This document shows, in pieces, positions 36,990 through 50,468 of a DNA stretch of 64,000 nt. The position numbers were made by a program, and so were the translations under genes. Source of the DNA: Datisca glomerata (taxonomy: Eukaryota > Streptophyta > Magnoliopsida > Cucurbitales > Datiscaceae). Below the pieces are notes generated by a model that was given only the letters and a program-made list of their open reading frames with translations, searched no databases and was not told where the DNA came from. The stretch's first letter is position 1; each line of letters opens with the position of its first letter. The DNA lies in NCBI GenBank assembly GCA_003255025.1, contig QANY01009406.1:806001-870000 (forward strand), read 5' to 3'.

Positions 36990-37353
36990 GATCTACTTAG
37001 CCCTTAATTAAACATTTACTATTGGATAAGAACTAGTTAAGAAAAAGAAGAAGAAGAAGATTGCTTCAATTGATTTCAGTGAAGGAAGTAATACAACTCC
37101 ATCAATGGACTTGATAATACTTGAGCTATATATACTGTTACATTGAAAAGGGAGAGAGCCCAGACTAATACAAAACACTAAAGAAGCTTAAGAGACATTA
37201 GTTAAGCATTAGACAAAAAGAAAATCAATGAGCAATCATGGGGGAATATCTCAAACCGAATTGCCTAGGTGGCAATTCAAGAGAGCACGTGAATAAGGAG
37301 AGAAAGGGTGATGTGGCAGCTAGGATGGAAAAATGAGAAGCAACTATTCCTTA
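36990..37353 (-). mobile_element. 3' LTR remnant of the minus-strand copia element
   Basis: About 200 bases (37160-37353) match 40991-41205 in the same orientation, including CAATCATG..GAGAATATCTCA-type and CAAGAGAGCACGTGAA blocks. On the minus strand the LTR begins TTAAGGAATAGTTGC directly after a purine-rich GAAGGGGGCAG tract. A TATATATA-type box lies further left. The outer boundary near 36990 is approximate. Confidence 0.65.
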
Positions 37354-40300
37354 ACTGCCCCCTTCAAGCTCATGGGGGCTTAGCCACATGAAGCTTGGAC
37401 TTGAGAAGCTGAAATTACTGTCTTGATAATGGTTTGGTAAGCAAATCTAGAAAACATACTTTTTGGAAGGGATGTATCTGAACTCATGTTCTTTGGTAAG
37501 CACTTTATAGCACACAAATGAAGGTTAGTCTCAATATGCTTAGTCTTAGCATGAGAGATAGAATTGGAGGCTATTAAGGTAGCTCATTCATTATCACACC
37601 AGATAACATGAGGCTTGGAAGACTACAAGTACATTTCTTTCATTAAAGAGTGAATCCAGGCCAACTCTACAGTAGTGTGAGCCAAATATATGGACTCACT
37701 CTTAGTAATTGACCTAGCAACCATAGTTTGTTTTTTGGAAGACCAAGATACCAAGCTTTGGCAAAAAATAATCACAAAACCACAAGTGGACTTTCTGTCA
37801 TCAGGACAACTAGCCTATTTAGCATCAGAAAAGGCTTCTAATTGGAAGTCAGAATCAGGCTTAAGAGTGAGACCTTGATGGATATACCTTTCCTGAGATA
37901 CAGATGAAGACCAGAAGCAGTTTTGGTAACTCATATCCCAAGGAAATGGTGCAGTGGTCCAAGATCTTTTAAAGCAAATGTAGTATTCCATTCTAAAATT
38001 AGTTTAGACAAATATTGAGGGTCACTTCCTGTAAGAATGATGTTTTCTATATAGAGTAGTATGAACACTGTTCTTTGAGGTTGATGAAGTATAAACATGA
38101 AATGGTCTGACTTAGACACTTGAATGCCCTTGTCATACTAAGCCCTTGGAGATTGTTTAAGGCCATAAAGAGCCTTGTTGAGTTTATAGACATGGGATGG
38201 ACAGGCTTGATTGATGAATCCCTCAGGTTGGATCATGTAGATTGTTTTAGATAGAAAGCCATGCAAGAAAATATTGTTGACATCAAGTTGCCTCAAAAAT
38301 ACATTTCTTAGTGAGAGCCAGAACAAGGACAAGTCTAACTATGATAAGCTTGACAACTGGGCTAAAGGTTTTTGAGTAATCTAAGCCAGGGGTTTGGTGA
38401 AAACCCTTGGCCACCAACCTGGATTTGGACCTCTAAATAGTACAATCTAGGTTGGGTTTAAGCCTACAAACCCATTTGTTGCCTATTACATTCATGTCAG
38501 GCTTATGAGGAACCAAATACCAGGTTTGGTTGTGCATGAGGGCCTGATTACCAGGAGCTAAAGGTGAGAGATTACCAGAAGTTGAGGTCTTAGAGGTGAT
38601 ACCGCTATGAGTTATATGAAACTGAGTAGACTAAGCTACAGAGACACCTGTTAAGGGTAAAGATGTTGGTATAGGCCAAATGGGAGATGGAGAGATAAAA
38701 ACTAGGGTTGGACAGGTGGTAGATAGGAAACCATGCTTGAAAGGGAATAATAACTCATCATAAATAACATTAATGGCAGTGAAGATCATGTCAGTTGGAT
38801 GTAAGCAGAGATAACCTTTGTGCAAAGCAGAATAGCCTAAAAAGACAGATATGTGAGACCTGAACTCTAGTTTGTGCCTGTTGTAAGGTTTAAGGTGGGA
38901 TAACAAGCACAACCAAAGGCCTTAAGAAAGAAATAGTCAAGGAGATGAAAATGAGATGAGTAGTTCAGAGTTGGTGTGGGCATCCTATTAATGAGAAATG
39001 CTGTTGTTTGAAAGGCATGCCACCAATAGGTTAGCGGTATAGAGGTATGAGAGAGTAAAGCAAGATCAGTCTCAACAATGTGTCTGTGCTTTCTCCCAGC
39101 AATGCTATTTTAGTGATGAGTGTAAGGGAAATGGTGTCTGAATACTATCTCAATGTTAAGAAAAAATTGGGTAAAAGGTTTGCACTCTCACCCCAGTAAG
39201 ACTGTATGCATTTGATAAGGTTACCAAGCCATTTTTCTATCAGTTTTTTGAAGTGAGCAAAGATTGAGAAGGCTTCACACTAGAGGGTACATTTACGAGA
39301 ACCTAAAGTCATCTACAAAGTGAATGTGCTATCTATAACCCATTAAGGTAACAGAAGGAGGGCCCCATAGGTTAGTGTTCACAAGTTTAAGAGGATGATT
39401 ACTTTTGGTGAGTGAATGAGGGTAGGTAAAGTCTGTGACTTTTGCCTTGTTGGCAAGCAGAGTAAAAATCAACATTCTCATTCTCATTTTTTTATCTATA
39501 AGTGATTGAGGATGTGTTTGGTGCGCTTAAAGTAGGATGTCCTAATTTATGATGCGAATTTGATAGTGTGTCGGTATGAGTGCATCTGTAATTGATAGAA
39601 GCGATATTGAAAGCACATTTGGAACCAAAATCACTGTTATATTGATTGTCAAAGTTGGTTAGAGACTCAAATGCATTAAATAGTTTCAGCAATACTGGAT
39701 GTTCACTTTAACAGTTTCTTGGAATGAAAATCTAACCTATTAACAAACTTAGATAAAGCTTTTGGATTGTCATCATTATGCAGATGTAATTGGTAGGTGA
39801 GTATAGTAGCTATAGTTCCTCCAGGTTCAAACAACTCATAGAGTCCATCTCTAAGCCTCCATCTGAGTAGGATAATCCCTATTGACTTGTCCTTCACAAA
39901 ACAGTAAAAATAGTGAATTTAACATAGACAAGATTATCTTGATAGAGTTTAGTAACACTTATTAGGTTTTTAGCAATGACTGTCACTCTAAGGGCAAATA
40001 TAAGATGCAATAGATATAAACATGTATTAAGATTACCAGAATCGATGTGAGTTATGGCTAGTTGCTCACCATTTCTAACTGTAAGAGTGTCAATACCTTG
40101 GTATTCACTGTTGATGTCAAGCTTGTTCAAATCTGCAATGACATGATGAGTAGCACTACTGTCAGCAAACTATGATCCATCTGATCCCACTTCAGATCTT
40201 GTAGTATGAGCTGTAGGAGTTTGATGTAGGTTCTGATAAGGCATGGTGTTGGAAATCTATCCATAATAGCAAGTGAAATCTTGTCCAAAAGAAAAATTGG

Positions 40301-40990
40301 CTTGAGGAGTGACCCGATAACCTCTGTCAAACCTGTACCAACAGCTAGTTGTTGTGTGGCCAGGCTTATTGCATACATGATAAATGACTCTGCCAGAGTG
40401 GTTTCTACCTTCTTTACCGCCTATTCTACCTTCTCTAAATGTGTTTTTGGTTTCTTCCTAAATTATTATAGCCATTTTGAGGCCACCATTGTTGTTTGAC
40501 AGATCTCATTTGTGCTTGAGGATTAAAATTTCCTAAACCTTGAGCTATGTGAGCACTAACTTTCATTGAAGCTTCTTTTTCCAAGTTTAGTTTAGCCATC
40601 CTGGTCTCATGTATCATCAACATGGATTGAACTTCTTCTATTGTCAAGTTATCAGGTCTAGAAGTAATGTTAACAACTACAATATCAAAACCAAGTGACA
40701 TTCCATTCAAAATGTGTAGAATCAAATTGTGATCACTAATTGGATCACCAACAGCTAGTAAATTGTCCCTTATACCTCTCATCACATCAAAGTAATCTGT
40801 CACTGGCATGTTTTCCTTTGTAGTATTCTATAATGAGTTTTTGAGCTCAAGAAGCTTGGCTCTGGATCTGTTGGCAAAGCTTCTTTTAAGGGCATACCAA
40901 AGGTTTTCGATGTCTTATGCTGAAGTATAGATCCAAGAACTCGATCACTCGTGGTTGATCTTAGCCAGCTGAGAAGCAATTGGTCCTATC
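37354..40990 (-). pseudogene. Decayed copia Gag-Pol of a second lineage
   Basis: On the minus strand from right to left: Gag (about 40990-40435, with MPVTDYFDVMRGIRDNL and LILHILNGMSLGFDIVVVNI), degraded knuckle/protease (40378-39700), pre-integrase and integrase, an integrase linker (38912-38631, HLKPYNRHKLEFRSHISVFL), reverse transcriptase (38332-37931, [51 protein letters not shown]) and RNase H sequence to about 37400. Stops break all frames. The active-site motif reads YIENI where YVDD/YVDDI is expected, so that residue has changed. Gag and linker resemble the remnant at 1-3450 more than the 17-36 kb element. Confidence 0.87.
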
Positions 40991-41205
40991 TGAGCCAAGA
41001 CTAATATAAAACACTAAACTTATTTTGGACCAAAAATGAAATAAGAAAGCAATCATGAGAGAATATCTCAGTAACTGAATTGCGGAGGTGGCCATGAAAG
41101 GTGATCATGCTATCTCATTCAAGAGAGCACGTGAAGCAAGGAGAGAGGGAGAGGGTGATGTGGCTGCTGACATGGATAAATGAGAAGCAAATATTCCTTA
41201 ATTTA
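40991..41205 (-). mobile_element. 5' LTR remnant of the minus-strand copia element
   Basis: It shares CAGACTAATA.AAAACACTAAA, GAGAATATCTCA and AGAGAGCACGTGAA blocks with 37160-37353. Truncated on the Gag side; no primer-binding site was found. Confidence 0.6.
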
Positions 41206-44200
41206 AAGAAACCTTCAATCTCAAAAGGTTCGTTACTTTCATTTTCTGCCACACTAGCAATTTTTTATCATGATTATAAATTTCATCTTCATTAATTCAT
41301 TATTCATCCCCTTTAAATTGGAATCGGAATATATATATATATCATAAATATTCTTTAATTACATATTCCTAATGAGGCTATTGATGCTTGATGTTCCATA
41401 TAAGTAGAAATTCCGCATAATTTAACAAAACATACAGAAAGAGAAACATGATTCTTGCATTGATCCTTATAATTCTATTCAAACAAGTCTTTTACCACAT
41501 GTGTTGCACGTGGTTATGTAAACCGCTCAAGAGTTTTCGATATAAGTAAATATTTAAATATTTCAAATAAGTCAATTAAAAATTCTAAGAAAAAAAATAT
41601 TTCCGTATTTATGTTAGTAAGAGTTCAATGATAAACCTAAATTTTCTTAACCGGTGAAACCTAGCACAATAAATTAACTTAATAGTTATTGCTGAATCTA
41701 GAATTTCTTAATTAATAAGACATAACTCATTAAAATAAGAAAGCATATTATATTTATAAATTTGCAGTAAAAAATAACCAAGTACAATTCAAAAGTAATG
41801 TAGAATCAGTGAATATATAAAATGTAATGAGTAAAATTACAAGGGAGGGGAATCAAATGAGTACTAGAGGTATTTTTGTTTTATTTTGTGTGTATGCAGT
41901 AAAGAATGAGCAATTATATAATGATACAAAAAATATTTTTCATTTTTATAAGGATAAATCTTATTTATTTATTATTGGAAACATGAGGGATCTGCTATAT
42001 TAATTGACGGATAAATAAGATATTTTAAAATATCAATAAAGACATTATTGTCTAAAAATATTTCTCCAAGTTTGGCACTTTTATATATGTTATAGATTTA
42101 TCAGAAATTCATATAGATCATGGAATGTGAACACTTTACTGTACTTGATAACATTCTCACTGAAATTTTGCGGCGAAGAATTGTGATTTTATTTTTCTTC
42201 ATAACACCATTGGATCCTAATCCTGATAATAGTTCATATTTAAATATTCTGAAATTGAAAAGAAGAAGAAAAAGGAAGAAATTGACCTAGAGCCATGTAA
42301 GCATGGATTGTGATTTTTGATAGTCTGATAACTCAACAGTTGGCAATCGATCCAAATTAGAAGGTATGATCTGGTCAATTTAAAAAGTAAAGAAAAAGGA
42401 AAAACTAGAAAAAAAATTTATTTTGCAACTCAAATATGATTTGAGTCATCTAAATCTGATCGAACGTCCCATATGCTCCAACTACTAGAGAAACTCAAAG
42501 GGCTTTCACACATATGACACCAATATACAAACTAATAAAAAAATCTCATATAATTAATAAACATAAGAAATAGTCATTTTAGGTGGTCTCAAAAAAATAG
42601 CAATTAGTAATGTAAACCATTACTAACATACCTCAGCTATTCTCTCCTCTCTCCTCTCTCCTCTCTCCTCTCTCCTCTCTCCTCTCTCCTCTCTCCTCAC
42701 TCCTCTCTCATAAAGGTTATCTCCCCTACAATAGAATCTACTCTCATCCCTCACAAAAATTTTCAAAAAATTTCCTCTGTTTTCCCTTCCATAATCTTAG
42801 AAGTTTTCGCTCTCAACTATCCTAAAGTTTTCAGTAGCTTTCCTCATGTCGCTCAAAATTTTCATGGATTAGATGTCGGTGAATGTATATATGACAAATA
42901 CAACAACTTATATAACATATATATTATTAACGTGTGATTTCTCTATTATCTCCCAATACTTTTGAAAATATTTTCTCCCCATCTCTTCTAAAATTTTATC
43001 AAAATTGTTGGAGTCAAACTTCTGGAAAATAAATCCAACTGAATAGAAATGTAAAATATAATCGAATAAAATGGAGTGAAATTCATTCGAACCGTAACAA
43101 TAAAATACAAACATGCTTTCAATAACAGCCTTAATTTGAGTTTCAAATTGTAGGGAAGCACAAAATCATATTGATGTGTCTTCTACCCACCATCTCTCCC
43201 TCCCCTCCCTCCCCCATCTCCCTCTCTTGCTGGAGGGCATTAATTTGTAAAAGAATAAATAATCATAGCAAAAAAAAAAAACAAATTAAACATTTATAAG
43301 AAGAAGGCAGATACAAAAGCTAACCAAAAAAAGGTACGAATGTAAATCATACCTAATCAGCTCCTAAAGTAAGCTAAATGGCTAATTAAGTTAATAAATT
43401 AAAAAAATGTTATATTTTAGATTTCATAATAGTTTGAGACAGTCTTATCTTTACAATGTGAATGTTGTCTAAATACTAAGATTTTTAGAAACGCAATCCA
43501 ATGCGTGCACCAATCTAGGCGCAAGTCTTTTTATCAACATCCGGTCCATCCAACATATGGGCCTGGCCCTTAGAGCTGAAGCCCATCAAAACTAATTACC
43601 GGCACATGGATTTTTTTTCACAATCTATAAAATATATAAATGAAGCTGACATGGGAGAAATATTTCTGAACATCAATATTAAAATTAAATATTAATAAAA
43701 TAAAATTAAGTGATTAATAATCATTATATAACCTAAAATTTAATTGTGCTAACATACATTAAACATGCATGACAAATTTTTTCAATTTTTTTTTAACTAC
43801 ATGCGTTTGTCAGGGTGAGTTAGTATAGAGAAAAGGGATTTGAACCTATAGACTCATATCCCGGTAAAAATAGCTTACTTCATGAGGTTGGTAAAGCTAA
43901 TTACTTGAGCTGACTTCCATAAAAATGGAAAAGGTACTGAGAAAAACAGATTGAAAAAAGAAGTTGGAAACCATGTGGTACTCCTTTTTTCGGAAGAATA
44001 ATTAAGAAGACACAATATATGTCTCTAATATGCTGATAATGAGGCAAAGTTTTCAATTTTAGACGACTGATATATTGAAGCAGGTCGAGACAGGAACGAG
44101 CCTTTGAACAACCTATCGAACCTTGTGCTATTCAATTAATTTTTATTTTCAAAGAAGAAGGTAACACTGCATGCAATAAAATTTTATTCAACACCATGTT

Positions 44201-44416
44201 AAAAGGTAATTGGAAATTCACCTTTGTACACTTCCAACACCATGTCAAGAAATAATAGCCCAATGTGCAATTTACATCCTTATTTTTTTTATTGCTGCAC
44301 GTTAATCAGCATAGAAATCCTAATTAAAACTACACCAGCAAATAAAAATAGAAAATAAAGACCAAGATGTTTATCTCAAGATCTTTTTTAGCTTATTAAG
44401 CTATACTTAAAACTTC
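41206..44416. other. AT-rich intergenic region
   Basis: No gene recognised. It contains a 7-base microsatellite (42641-42712), a second CT-rich stretch near 43184-43230, and the 3' flank of the minus-strand NAC gene. Confidence 0.55.
42641..42712 (+). repeat. CTCTCCT heptanucleotide microsatellite, about 9 units
   Basis: Nearly perfect tandem copies of the 7-base unit with one change near the right end (CTCCTCAC). Strand-asymmetric pyrimidine tract. Confidence 0.95.
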
Positions 44417-46034
44417 TTAAGAAATAACAGAAGACCCTCCACGGATAGCTGCAAATTGAGAAAGAAGTGGAGGAGTACTAGTTGCTCTAGTAATTTGGTC
44501 ATTTTCCTCACACGAAATTAAAGAGCTGGAATTATTATAGAACCCAACAAGTCTATTATTTTTGTTGTTGCGGTTAGTACCCTCATGGCAATTTTGCCCC
44601 TTGAAATTCAGACCATCGAGTGAAGAAGAATCTCTGATCAAAGACCCGCATTGCCTAGGCTGTGTTTGGTAGAAAACTTTAGAAACAACAAGCTCTCCAT
44701 CTTTCTCTTCCTCATTATTCCCAAGATGGTATTGGTGCATTACCCAGTTTGTCTTCTCTGGCTTTCTTTGCTTCCCATAATTAGTGTATAGCACAAGTAT
44801 TTTCTTGTAACCCTTCACTTTCCCACTTCCCATAACTGCCCTTGTCTTTCCCGTTTTGTGCCACCTTGTCTCGCCCCCCTCCGGGTCTGTGTGCACTTTC
44901 CTTCTTTTCCTAGTTCCTGTTGTGTATGCTTTTGATGGTCTATGAAAGAAGTGTCGGACTAACCCATCTTTGCCAACTCCTGCATGTCATAAATTATGTA
45001 CAAATATCATATTTCATGCATGTGTATTACATAAATTAATACTTATATTGATTGCTTTATGAATAAAACTTAATTAAGACTTAATCAATTTGAGTAATTA
45101 TATATATTTAAACTTTGATATGCATGCTAATTTGAGGGAACTAATTTTCAATGAGACCGTCTCTTCTAATTTTCGTCAAGTAGGTCTTAAACATGTCTAC
45201 TTTCTATAGCCTATAATAATAAATAACAAAATGATACATTTAACAAATATCTATCGTTTTAATTAGCCCAAAATAGTGAATTCAACGAAACACCCAAGTA
45301 AAAATTACATAAAAACAAGGTCTCTATGTAGCCTAATGATTAGAGAGAATTTATAAATTCAGAAAATTATAGCTAAAAACCATGCAATAGTCTTTTTCTT
45401 CAATTTTTGAATTCATAATCAGAAACACATACGTTCATGTATAATATTTTACTCGTTATATTTGGACCTTGAAAATTAGGAGAGATAAAAAGGAAAATTG
45501 TGATGGGTTGTGATTTCATTGTTTAGATTTTTCCAACATATGGAGATGAAAAATAGTGATTTAGGAATGAATTTTGCTATATTAATGATCAATATATACA
45601 CAAAAAAATTAAGGACATCCATGCAATATATACTAACCTGGCAACTTCTGGGGATGAGTATAGCAAATCCCATTCTCACCATGAATAGTAGGGATAAACT
45701 CATCAATAAGAGGGTGAAGGTTGTGAGCATCAGATCTCACCTTTGCCTCTAAGTGATCAAGAAGCTCTTGATCTGTTGGATCAAACTTCACTCCCGCTGG
45801 TAGTCCCGGCAAATCATTTATTCTACCCTATTCATTTTCAATTTTATAAGCTTTATTATTTCTAATTAACAATTAACTAACCTAATCATATAAACTAAAA
45901 TCAACAAAACATATAAATGATCAAATAGAAATAGACTTAGAAACCTGTTTTTCTTGGCATTTGACTTGACTGCCACAAGAGGGACAAGTTGTAGCAATCA
46001 CTGGATTGTCTTTACCATCATTGCACTGTCTCAT
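44417..46034 (-). CDS. NAC-domain transcription factor, SND3/NAC010-NAC075 clade
   Basis: Three exons on the minus strand: 46034-45945, 45827-45638 and 44979-44417, with GT-AG introns of 117 and 658 bases, coding 280 residues. Exon 1 encodes a short N-terminus with CPSCG (17-21). NAC subdomains follow in order: [14 protein letters not shown] (40-53), [51 protein letters not shown] (102-121), [26 protein letters not shown], then [12 protein letters not shown] (W172), ending YQTQPRQC near 204. The [13 protein letters not shown] form and the N-terminal CPSCG point to the clade with Arabidopsis NAC010 (SND3), NAC073 (SND2), NAC075 and NAC028, several of which regulate secondary-wall and vascular genes. 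The C-terminal region after 204 is short (about 75 residues), Ser/Asn-rich and has no recognised motif. Which clade member it is cannot be settled by eye. Confidence 0.92.
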
Positions 46035-46143
46035 TTTCTTTCTAATATTTTTCGTACTCTCAAAGGATCTTTCTTTATTCTTTTTCCTCTTCACAAATAA
46101 ACATCCAAAACCTAAAGAATACGAGATTAGTGAATATAGAGGA

Positions 46144-46170
46144 GGGGGGGGGGGGGGGGNNGGGGGGGGG
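46144..46170. other. Poly-G run containing two unresolved bases
   Basis: A run of G with NN at 46160-46161 marks a place where the assembly could not resolve the homopolymer length. It lies about 110 bases upstream of the NAC start codon, in its leader or core promoter, and reads as poly-C on the gene strand. Any open frame across it is unreliable. Confidence 0.95.
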
Positions 46171-47981
46171 TGGAGAAAAGCTTGTTTATTCTATTATAGC
46201 TGCTTTCTTCCCCTCAAGCCACTTCCTCTTGTGGGTTGGGAAGGTATTATATTCTCTTTCACTTTTTTTTCTTCTTTTTAGTCCTTTGCATGCATGATTC
46301 AACAGAGTCCTTCCCAACACTTCTGCTCAATAGAGTGAAAGAGTCATAAATATTGAAAAATATAGATGATGAGTTAAGATGAAAAATAGAAAGAAGAAGA
46401 AGACGAAGAGAGAAAAGTGGGCGTTGCTTGGATCTTAAGTTTGTATAAATATAAAGGAAGACTTGTGGGAGAAAAAAATGTAGGTTTGGGTCCTTTTTAA
46501 CCTCTGAGTAAAGGCACAACTCATATCACAAATTAGATTAAAAAAAGCACATTATGTTTAGATTTAAAAGAGACATTAATCAAAGATTTGAAGAAAAAAA
46601 AAAGAATAGAGTGGAGATGGGGCAACCCTAATTTAGCCACTATGGGAGACATTTCAGATACAATGTCACTTTTGAGTGTACAACAAGCTTGACTGTAGAC
46701 ATATACACCAAAACTAACCATAAAGAAGCAAAGCCAAGGCTGCTAATTAGGAAGAGAATCCTAGCTAGCTATATTTTTACACCTTACCATCTACATGTAA
46801 TTACATTTCTTCACGTAGACTTAACATCTACACCTAGAATATTATAATATTTGGTAGTGTTGTCCTCCTGAAGCAAGAGATAATATTAGGGGATGCCTTA
46901 TCAATGGTCCCCTTGATTTATTCCAATAGCCATATCAATAAACGGCTCACTCTCTTTAAATTGGATGTTATTTAAGTTGAGCTGTGATCATTTATTTATG
47001 TGGCCTACTTAAAGAGTGACAGTCTTGTTAAGGTCATTTTTCTTCATAATTTCTTGAATATGAGGCTTTAAAACTATTTTTTAAAAAGAAATATTAGAGA
47101 TGTGGACAAGCAAGGAACCGACTAGCTTAATTTGTATTAGTGATTGGAGTGATGATATGTGGAGACTGTGATGGAAGTAGCGAACCGGGGAGACTATGAC
47201 GAAGTAGCATTAGGTAAGATCATCGGTCCAAAACCGAGCCCAGTCCTAGTTTTGGAACGTTTTAGAATTCCCAGCCCATTAGTGAACCTTTTGCCTTAGT
47301 CTTTTTTTCCTTTTTTGGGATGACAAAAAAGGACGTAACTATTTAGTTCCATAAATAAATGAGTGGCTTCTGTGTTATTTACGTAACTAACTTAGTTACT
47401 CCGACCATTTTTATATCGCTTTTTTTGTTCAAAAGGTCATAATTTGAATAACTAACTTGTATCATGTAAGAAAATTGTGATATTTCATCGTCCCGTTCAT
47501 GGAGATCTTCTCATTCCGACCATGTGTTTACTAAAATCAGCAAAGCTAAATGACTTCTCAGCCCACTCAAAATCAGTAATTGCTATACTTAAAAATGGGT
47601 AATGGTTTTACTCAACTTGTAGTAGTAGCACTTTTTCACCACTTTCAAGGTAGCTCGAGTCACCCTTTACTTCTTTACTTCTTACATGACCATATTCTCT
47701 CACAAAGTTAGCTTCTTCGTTTCTTGTCTAGACAATCATCACATAGATTCCCAGCTTCTCTCAACTTCTACGTCTTAGTATGCCAGACCCTACTGTTATT
47801 ATCGAAACACACCTAGAAAATAGAGGAACAATCAGACCCTAACCCTATTTCTTTGGAGCTTTATTAGGAAGGATGAATGTGAAACTCAGACTTGGTTTTA
47901 ATATTTGTATTTAAGAGAAAGATATATGGTTAAGAGTTTCAATGTGAATGCGATAGATGAAATATTATTATTCAGTAAACA
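46171..47981. other. NAC upstream region and intergenic DNA
   Basis: Presumed promoter of the minus-strand NAC gene, then single-copy AT-rich sequence. No gene or transposon end recognised. Confidence 0.45.
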
Positions 47982-48651
47982 AACGTAGGACCAACATGGC
48001 CACTCCAAAAAAATCTTCAAAAACATAGTGTGTGTATGTAATTTATATGAAAAATTAGATACATATACATATAAATAAACTATGCCCCAAACAAAAAAGG
48101 ATAGTGGCAAGAATAACCCTAAAATAATGTTTATGAGCAAAAATGGTCAATTCAAAAATATGTAAAAATGACTCATTTCTCTTTAAATACTCTATCTCAT
48201 CAATAGGTAAACATATGGTTTACTTATTATCAATAAATTCTTTCTGAAAGTATCAAATTTTCATCATTGTCCTATCTTTGTTGGACGTCGGCCAAAAGAT
48301 AAACATTTTTGCTAAGAACGTAGGACCAACATGGCCACTCCAAAAAAGTCTTCAAAAACATAATGTGTGTATGTAATTTATATGAAAAATTAGATACATA
48401 TACATATAAATAAACTATGCCCCAAACAAAAAAGGATAGTGGCAAGAATAACCCTAAAATAAAGTTTATGAGCAAAAATGGTCAATTCAAAAATATGTAA
48501 AAATGACTCATTTCTCTTTAAATGCTCTATCTCATCAATAGGTAAACATATGATTTACTTATTATCAATAAATTCTTTCTGAAAGTATCAAATTTTCATC
48601 ATTCTCCTATTTTTGTTGAACGTTGGCCAAAAAGATAAACATTATCTTCAG
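47982..48651 (+). repeat. Tandem duplication, 335-base unit, two copies
   Basis: Copy 1 (47982-48316) and copy 2 (48317-48651) both begin AACGTAGGACCAACATGGCC and share TATGTAATTTATATG and CTATGCCCCAAACAAAAAAG blocks with few changes. The similar minus-strand open frames in each copy come from the duplication and have no recognised product. Confidence 0.88.
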
Positions 48652-49550
48652 TTTTACAGTCAATTATCTTTATAGATCAACATAAAAAAAATTGGAATGA
48701 CCTCCTACTAAGCAAATAATTTGTTAACAATAAGTAAACTACATGTTTACCTATTTCAGAATTGTCACGATAACTTGTAAATTAAACCAAGAACGGAAAT
48801 GAATTGTCATTGATTTCTGTAGATTTATTGTAGATAGGACAATTTTCTTAAAGCAAGTTGAATATGTTTGAGTATAATTTGGAGAAATATCATGAACAAA
48901 CATAAGAAAAAAATGATAGAAAATTACTCTCGATGGTTATAAAGCAAGTGAAATGGTAAAATAGTAAGTATAAACTAACTAAAAGATTGCTAAACTTAAA
49001 AAATGACATTTTTACATATATACATATAAATGACTATTCTTATATATAAATTAATAAAAAATATCATCCATCTACTGCAAATTTCCGAAAAGAAAATATT
49101 AGCTGCCCATTAAGAGATATCCAACCCTAGCTTTTTCACATTTTTTCTTCAATGTCTTCCCGTTCAACGGTTCACATTCAGTTTATGGTAATTTTTATAT
49201 TAGTAAATTTAATTTCTTTTGGCCTCCTAAATGAAATTTTCTGATTTTGCTCTTGCCAACCAAGTTTTAAATAACTAAATGATATCTCATTAATTCATAG
49301 ATTGATTTGATAAATCATTTTAATAAGTAATGAAATATCACTATAAATTAATCACATGTCATTTGGTCACTTACAACGTGATAAAAAACTTCACAAGTCT
49401 AAAATTAACAATTATTATCTAGTGACCAAAATTCTGTATTTCAATATTTATGTTTATTCTATGTTGTATATGCATCTTAACTTGCATTTCATTTATTCTA
49501 AATATAACCTATGGATATTTATATTATCACATTATACATCATGACATGTT
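48652..49550. other. AT-rich intergenic, no gene seen
   Basis: Only short unsupported frames. No transposon termini recognised. Confidence 0.5.
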
Positions 49551-50468
49551 TGATGTAATAGATGTAACACGCTAATTTTCATGATGAAACAATGTTATAT
49601 TGTAATTATTGATTTAAAACATAATTGAGAATTTAAATTTTATCATAAATATAAAAACAAAATTATAAAATTTACTTTAGTTAATTAAATTAGATGAAAT
49701 TATTTATAAACTAAAAGTTAAAAGTAAGTTCAATAGGTTTATAGAAATATAAAACACAAACCATAAAATGTAAAAAAAAAATTCATCGATGGTTAAATTG
49801 ATAATTGTACTGGTTTTTTTAATGTTAATGGTTAAATTGGTTGAACTGGTAGTTAATGGTTAGTAAATAGATCAATAACTACGATTCAACATGCAAACTA
49901 CTAAACAACTTATTAGAAACACAAGATAACCAATAAAAATGTCACAAAATCACCCGCCCTTCGAGGAAGCCCTCAGCGTTGAGGAACATGTACTGGGATG
50001 TACGCTATTTGATGTAATAGATGTAACACGCTAATTTTCATGATGAAACAATGTTATATTGCAGTTATTGATTTAAAACATGTTTGAGAATTTAAATTTT
50101 ATCATAAATATTAAAACAAAATTATAAAATTTACTTTAGTTAATTAAATTATTTATTAATTAAAAGTTAAAAGTAAATTCAATAGGTTTTTAGAAATATA
50201 AAACACAAACCATAAAATGTAAAAAAAATTCATCGATGGTTAAATTGATAATTGTACTGGTTTTTTTAATGTTGATGGTTAAACTGGTTAAACTGGTAGT
50301 TAGTGGTTAGTAAATAGATCAATAACTCATTATGTAAATGATTCAACATGCCAACTACCAAACAACTTATTAGAAACATAATATAGCTGATAAAAAATGT
50401 CACAAAATCACCTGCCCTTCGAGGAAGCCCTCAGCATTGAAGAACATGTACTAGGATGTATGTACGAC
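49551..50468 (+). repeat. Tandem duplication, 459-base unit, two copies
   Basis: Both copies begin TGATGTAATAGATGTAACAC (49551 and 50010) and end with TTCGAGGAAGCCCTCAGC followed by GAACATGTACT. They differ by scattered substitutions and small indels, so the duplication is not very recent. No coding motif. Confidence 0.88.

Noticed and set aside
45476..45752. Open frames in the NAC intron 2/exon 2 region on both strands
   Set aside because: One is an intron-extended reading of exon 2 in another frame, the other is antisense; neither has motifs.
46006..46281. Plus-strand 91-codon frame with a Gly run
   Set aside because: Runs through the poly-G tract with unresolved bases and overlaps NAC exon 1 antisense.
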